Source of the DNA: UBA1412 sp964609795
Lineage (GTDB): Bacteria; Verrucomicrobiota; Verrucomicrobiia; Limisphaerales; UBA1412
Reading direction: 5' to 3'
Length of the DNA stretch: 47,705 bases
Assembly: GCA_964609795.1 (NCBI GenBank)
Contig: CAZSTC010000011.1
Coordinates: forward strand, 1 to 47,705
Shown here in pieces: positions 43,815 through 47,705 of this stretch (position 1 is its first letter; the number at the start of each line of letters is the position of its first letter). A model generated the notes under the pieces. That model ran no database searches. It saw only the letters and a list, made by a program, of their open reading frames with translations, and was not told where the DNA came from. The position numbers were made by a program, and so were the translations under genes.

Positions 43815-44822
43815 CTATTCCTCGATTCTTCCACCATTACCCCTCAGAGCTCCAACGATGGATCGCTTTTTGTTTTTTTGGTCACGCTGCATTTTTTTCA
43901 AAATTCGCTCGTTGTATTGATCAATACCTGAAGGGTGTCCTGATATTTTAAGTTTATTTTGAAAAGCAGCTACTTCCACTAATCGCCCCATGTCCCGTCC
44001 TGCGCTGACTGGCAAAACCACGTGAGGCACTTTTACCCCCATTATTTCAACTGTCTGATGTTCTCCGCCCAAACGGTCAATTTCTTCAGTTTCCTCCAGG
44101 ACCGAAAGCGTTACGACCATATCCAAGCGCTTGCGGGTGCGGATACTCTTAATTCCAAACATATCGGCAACATTGATGATGCCAATACCTCTGACCTCCA
44201 TAAAATCCTTCATTTCACATGTGGGAGCGGCAACCAGCTCTTTTCCCTCTGAGAGAAAAATTTCGGTAACATCATCTGAAACAAGGCTATATCCGCGCTC
44301 TAAAAGTGAAAGAACGCACTCACTCTTACCAATACCGCTTTTACCTTTGATTAAAACACCGACACCCAAGATATCAACCATGCAGCCGACCTCAAGTTTG
44401 CGGGGCGCAAAGAGTTCGTCCAATGTATGAGTGGCCTGGTTCACGAAGCGCATCGTGATCAACGAGGAACGAAAAATCGGTATTTGTTCTTTTTTCGCGG
44501 CCTCTAAAAAATCGCTTTCCGGATGGAGTGATCTGCAAAAAACAAAACAGGGTATGTGGTATTTGAAAATATTCTTGTAGCATTTGCCCCGCTCTTCAGG
44601 AGTAAGGGACTTTAAATAACTGCATTCCGCTCGACCAAAGACCTGGACCCTCCGATGTGGAAAATGTTTCGTAAATCCGGCTAATGCGAATCCTGGCCGG
44701 TTAACCGCGGGCTCATGAATAAGACGGCGCAAACCCTTCTCGCCACATTCAAGGTTCAGCGGGTTTAAATCGCTGCAGTGCTCCAGGAAAGTGGCGACTG
44801 TTATGCTCGTAGCTTTTTGCAT
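43815..44822 (-). CDS. hprK: HPr kinase/phosphorylase homologue (HprK), variant active site
   Basis: A 335-residue homologue of HprK, which phosphorylates HPr on Ser to control carbon use. The P-loop is IKGKSGIGKSECVL (160-167), the acidic pair is D184-D185 in LVSDDVTEIF, and the signature is MEVRGIGIINVADMFG, with PVSAGRDMGRLVEVAA near the C-terminus. The His of the usual HGVLVDVYG is Val here (V145 in LEVGCMVDILG), a residue normally important for catalysis. No PTS genes are nearby. In proteobacteria hprK often sits near lpt genes, as it does here: it is 12 bp after lptB. Function uncertain if the His loss matters. Confidence 0.85.
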   Translation of the reverse strand: MQKATSITVATFLEHCSDLNPLNLECGEKGLRRLIHEPAVNRPGFALAGFTKHFPHRRVQVFGRAECSYLKSLTPEERGKCYKNIFKYHIPCFVFCRSLHPESDFLEAAKKEQIPIFRSSLITMRFVNQATHTLDELFAPRKLEVGCMVDILGVGVLIKGKSGIGKSECVLSLLERGYSLVSDDVTEIFLSEGKELVAAPTCEMKDFMEVRGIGIINVADMFGIKSIRTRKRLDMVVTLSVLEETEEIDRLGGEHQTVEIMGVKVPHVVLPVSAGRDMGRLVEVAAFQNKLKISGHPSGIDQYNERILKKMQRDQKNKKRSIVGALRGNGGRIEE

Positions 44823-44834
44823 AATTTTTTGATA

Positions 44835-45578
44835 TTAGAGGTCAAACTCAGGCCCCAGATATACTTCTCTGGCTTTGGGGTCTTTCGCTAAAAGTTCAGC
44901 GTTCCCTTCCAATAAAATTTGGCCTTTATGTATAATATAGGCCCTATCAACAAGGTTTAAAGTTGCACGGACATTGTGATCGGTAATGAGAATACCCATT
45001 CCTCGATCTTTGAGCTGACGTAAGATTTTTTGCACATCATAAACCGCAATAGGGTCTATCCCGCTAAAAGGTTCATCCAGGAGTAAAATTTTGGGACTCG
45101 TGACGAGGGCGCGTGTAATTTCCAGTCTTCTTTTCTCTCCGCCGCTCAAGGTATAGGCGAGGCTTTTCGCCAATCTTCCCATGTCCAACTCATCCAGGAG
45201 CAATTGGAGGCGGCTTTGCTTTTCCTGATGACCGATATTGCAAGTTTCCAGAATAGCCAGAATGTTTTGCTCAACAGTTAACTTTTGAAAAACGGAGGGT
45301 TCTTGTGTGAGATAGCCAATTCCCAATCTGGCCCTTTGGTGCATTGGCAAATGAGTAATTTGATGTTCATTGAAAAAGACATCACCTTCGTTAGGTTTTA
45401 CCAGTCCGACCACAATATTAAAAGTTGTGGTTTTCCCTGCGCCATTAGGTCCCAGGAGCCCTACAATTTCGCCGGAGTTTACGTTAATAGAAATGTCGTC
45501 TACTACGCGTCGTTTTTTGTAGGACCGGACTAAATTCTGGGTATAGAGAACAAACTGTTCTTTACGCTGGACTTGCAT
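44835..45578 (-). CDS. lptB: LPS export ABC transporter ATP-binding protein (LptB)
   Basis: ATPase that powers LPS extraction from the inner membrane with LptFG. Walker A is GLLGPNGAGKTTTFNI, the Q-loop is YLTQEPSVF, the signature is LSGGEKRRLEITRAL, and Walker B is ILLLDEPFSGIDPIAV. The H-loop is LITDHNVRATL. The start is ambiguous: ATG at 45578, 1 nt after the lptA-like stop, gives 247 residues, while in-frame starts at 45599 and 45620 overlap that gene. I chose the first because it avoids overlap and matches usual LptB length best. Confidence 0.94.
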   Translation of the reverse strand: MQVQRKEQFVLYTQNLVRSYKKRRVVDDISINVNSGEIVGLLGPNGAGKTTTFNIVVGLVKPNEGDVFFNEHQITHLPMHQRARLGIGYLTQEPSVFQKLTVEQNILAILETCNIGHQEKQSRLQLLLDELDMGRLAKSLAYTLSGGEKRRLEITRALVTSPKILLLDEPFSGIDPIAVYDVQKILRQLKDRGMGILITDHNVRATLNLVDRAYIIHKGQILLEGNAELLAKDPKAREVYLGPEFDL

Positions 45579-45579
45579 A

Positions 45580-47598
45580 TTATTCTGGTTTTTGGCCATC
45601 AATTCTGAAATTTGAGACACCTTTAAAGACGTTAGCTTTTCGGTCCCAAATCATCTTATCGGCATAAAGAGTGCCTCTGGGCATTTTTGCAACGGGATAT
45701 CCTGTTAATTCAAGCAGTTGAGTTGCTGTATCAAAAACAGCTTTTTTGCCACTTGCAACCACATCCTCTTGTTCCATTATCACATCTTGCTCCGCCACAA
45801 CATTGACAACGCCCCCCGTCTTTTCATCAAGCTGAACCTTCATTGTTTCAGATTTCATCTGCTGTGTTTTAGGCTCAGGTCGGGAAGTCGTTTGTATAAT
45901 ATGTACTTTGCCGGTTGCTACAATGTTGTCTAAATATTTGGTCGTCTCTGGTTCCTCTGTTTTTTTATCTTTAAAATTCAATAGCAATTGACTCATCGTC
46001 ATGTGTGTAAAATCAGTCTCTTTTGATTGAATTTCGACATTCACCTTATCAAAAAAGTTGATCTGCTTTTCATCCACATTCATGCGGGGGCTATTAATCC
46101 GAAGCTCATGAGCTTTGGTTTTGACCGTGTCTTCAGGGGGGAGAGGAGACGAAACAGAGTTTGTTTCAGCTTGCGGCCCGAAAAGCTCCAAAGGTTGGAT
46201 TTTCCCTTCGACAGGAACGACAACTTTTACATTACCTACTGCCTGTGCAGAGCGAGGTTCTGCCCACATATAAAGTTGGTCTGATTCACCTGTCAGCCGG
46301 TCTGAGGACCATCTTGTGTGTTCTTCAAAGATAGCGGTGGAGTCAGCCAGCTTGTAAACAGCTTTCTGAGTTTCTATTCGATGATCTTTCTGAGAAATTT
46401 TTACATTACCAGTGGCCTCAATCCATTCAATTTCCCGATCCTGCGCTTCATTTGAAGTAGTTTTTTCAGTGTTCTCCGCCACTTCACCACGAGCTTCTTT
46501 AAAGTGAATATGAAGTGAATCGCAAAAAAGCGAAGCATCCCCGTCCTGTACCCAAACTTTGCCAAATAGGGTAATTCGATTGCTGATTGAATTCAAATTA
46601 TCTGAACGGGAGGTGAGTACTCCTGTGTTTTTAGAGTTACTCAGCGCCATTGGAACTCCAATCATTCCACTTTCATTCAGTTGGTTTTTGTCCAGTTCCA
46701 GCAGGACATTACCTGCCGCGGAGAGTTCTTTTCCATTTTGCCTCAGCGTGACATAGTTCGCGCTCCCTTTTTGGGATTCCCCTTGCCATGAAACATTACC
46801 GGAAATAGCAAGTTCATTTTGTGTTCGCACATAGACGAACTGGTCTCCGGATGCACTGAATTTCTGATCGGGTTTATCGACATTAATACGAGCATTTCCC
46901 TCCCCAATGACCTGCTCAAAACCGGTTGAGGTTCCCGCAGAAAAAAATTGTAATTTATCGCAGCGGAGTCGAGTTCCTTCTTCACTGACGTTTACGTTTC
47001 CAAGATACTGAACATTGTTTTCTTTTTGCGAGAATGTGAACTGGTTGGAGGTTACTCTAACTTTGTTGGAGGATGACGAAAGATTGTTCGTTGCAAAGCC
47101 GCTCACATCTAAACCAAAAAAATCTGAGCTCACTTGATTCGATATTACCAGAATGGAATCAGAATGTGACCATGAAAATCCCTTCCCTTGAATGGACATG
47201 GATCCATCGGTTCGGGACAACCTCAACGGGGCTGTTGAATATACAATTTTTTTAGAGATTTCATAGGAGCACTCGCTTGTCGTGACAAGAGTGTTCGTTT
47301 TCCCATCCCTGTCATAGCATTCTATTCTTAACCCAGAGATTGCTACGGTATCCTTTCCTGTCGGTTTTGCTTCCTGTCCCTTCAGTAAAGATCTGAGTGG
47401 AGTTTTTTTGCCTGGCAGGGCAGGGTAGTATTCGGGAATTTGAAAACCCTTAATTCGCCCTCCTAAACGGCTTGAAAAAGTGGTGTTAGTCGTTTCAGGG
47501 TAAGCAATACTTTGCTCATTAAAGAAAAAGAACAATACCAGTACGACCGCGATAGTTGCGGCTGATTGACTTTTTCGAATCCGTTCTTTAAAATCCAT
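45580..47598 (-). CDS. Large LptA/LptC-like OstA-domain protein
   Basis: A 672-residue periplasmic protein anchored or exported by an N-terminal hydrophobic segment (AATIAVVLVLFFFFNEQSIA). It is composed of many OstA/LptA-type beta-jellyroll repeats, seen as recurring patterns like ASGDQFVYVRTQNELAISGN, GESDQLYMWAEPRSAQAVGN and ASGKKAVFDTATQLLELTG. LptA of E. coli is about 185 residues, so this is several times longer and may combine LptC- and LptA-like functions in one bridge across the periplasm. It lies directly upstream of lptB. Assignment of the fold is good; exact role is inferred. Confidence 0.83.
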   Translation of the reverse strand: MDFKERIRKSQSAATIAVVLVLFFFFNEQSIAYPETTNTTFSSRLGGRIKGFQIPEYYPALPGKKTPLRSLLKGQEAKPTGKDTVAISGLRIECYDRDGKTNTLVTTSECSYEISKKIVYSTAPLRLSRTDGSMSIQGKGFSWSHSDSILVISNQVSSDFFGLDVSGFATNNLSSSSNKVRVTSNQFTFSQKENNVQYLGNVNVSEEGTRLRCDKLQFFSAGTSTGFEQVIGEGNARINVDKPDQKFSASGDQFVYVRTQNELAISGNVSWQGESQKGSANYVTLRQNGKELSAAGNVLLELDKNQLNESGMIGVPMALSNSKNTGVLTSRSDNLNSISNRITLFGKVWVQDGDASLFCDSLHIHFKEARGEVAENTEKTTSNEAQDREIEWIEATGNVKISQKDHRIETQKAVYKLADSTAIFEEHTRWSSDRLTGESDQLYMWAEPRSAQAVGNVKVVVPVEGKIQPLELFGPQAETNSVSSPLPPEDTVKTKAHELRINSPRMNVDEKQINFFDKVNVEIQSKETDFTHMTMSQLLLNFKDKKTEEPETTKYLDNIVATGKVHIIQTTSRPEPKTQQMKSETMKVQLDEKTGGVVNVVAEQDVIMEQEDVVASGKKAVFDTATQLLELTGYPVAKMPRGTLYADKMIWDRKANVFKGVSNFRIDGQKPE

Positions 47599-47705
47599 TT
47601 CTACAGCTGAGTTTTATTCGTTCAGCACTGCTCCTATTATAGCCAGAAACATCTAAATGACCAGTCTTTAATGAAGGACTGTCGTGTAGTTAGCAAAAGT
47701 GGAAA
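47599..47705. promoter_or_regulatory. Upstream region of the lpt operon
   Basis: The last 107 bases upstream of the lptA-like gene hold no clear ORF. A short inverted repeat CAGTC (47662-47666) / GACTG (47677-47681) is visible. The promoter of the lpt-hprK-LRR cluster may lie here or beyond the window end. Confidence 0.35.

Noticed and set aside
1..47705. tRNA, rRNA, insertion sequences, CRISPR arrays or prophage
   Set aside because: None recognised by eye on either strand; the S24 repressor is the only phage-like gene and has no phage neighbours.

Overview
The window suggests a Gram-negative member of the PVC superphylum, most likely Verrucomicrobiota. The main reason is a planctomycete/verrucomicrobial-type bacterial microcompartment (BMC) operon with hexamer and pentamer shell genes, a class II sugar-phosphate aldolase and a PduL phosphotransacylase. 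Supporting signs are outer-membrane LPS genes (LptA-like, LptB, KdsD), an HPr kinase homologue in a Gram-negative context, a class II (B12-type) ribonucleotide reductase, and secreted SGNH-DUF1080, GH43-like and BspA-like LRR proteins. The taxon is inferred from gene content only. A 100-base N block (26351-26450) shows this is a scaffold with an unresolved gap.

Layout. 1-1000: poorly coding DNA with decayed ORF fragments, a small repeat protein and a 10-C tract. 1022-9552 (minus): a twelve-gene BMC operon, in transcription order PduL, BMC-H, BMC-H, acetate kinase, BMC-H, BMC-P, aldehyde dehydrogenase, BMC-P, BMC-P, class II aldolase, lactate/malate dehydrogenase-like, DeoC/LacD-type aldolase-like. 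9648-16088 (plus, divergent): DeoR regulator, a fucose-1-phosphate guanylyltransferase-like protein without its kinase half, a phage-type XRE/S24 repressor, a PfkB kinase, arabinose-5-phosphate isomerase and a class V aminotransferase. 16099-24731 (minus): ApbE, QueD, a LuxC-like protein, a GH43-like enzyme, a small secreted protein, PyrF, a Tat-exported split-Soret-type cytochrome, QueG, AroK and PdxA. 25093-27947 (plus): NrdJ, interrupted by the gap. 28059-34600 (minus): a complete F-type ATP synthase operon, atpBEFHAGDC. 34913-41645 (plus): FolB, SGNH-DUF1080 hydrolase, an alpha/beta hydrolase, ProA, a GlcD-type oxidase and an AsmA-like protein. 41663-47598 (minus): LptA-like, LptB, HprK-like and a BspA-like LRR protein.

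How the genes work together. By analogy with the characterised planctomycete organelle, the BMC should house cleavage of L-fuculose- or L-rhamnulose-1-phosphate to DHAP and L-lactaldehyde. Lactaldehyde is then oxidised to lactyl-CoA, passed to phosphate by PduL, and used by the acetate kinase-like protein to make ATP. PduL, the aldehyde dehydrogenase and both aldolase-like proteins carry terminal amphipathic helices that look like encapsulation peptides. The sugar isomerase and kinase that would feed the pathway are not in the window. The divergent DeoR gene and a small inverted repeat in the 95-bp intergenic region are the obvious control point.

Most notable oddities: an Arg at the malate-type specificity position of the lactate/malate dehydrogenase; three BMC-H paralogues with different pore loops; a second, tailed aldolase in the BMC operon; a self-cleaving phage-type repressor inside the adjacent sugar operon; a LuxC-like protein that seems to lack its catalytic Cys; an HprK homologue lacking the conserved active-site His; and a frame mismatch showing that the true length of the scaffold gap is not 100.
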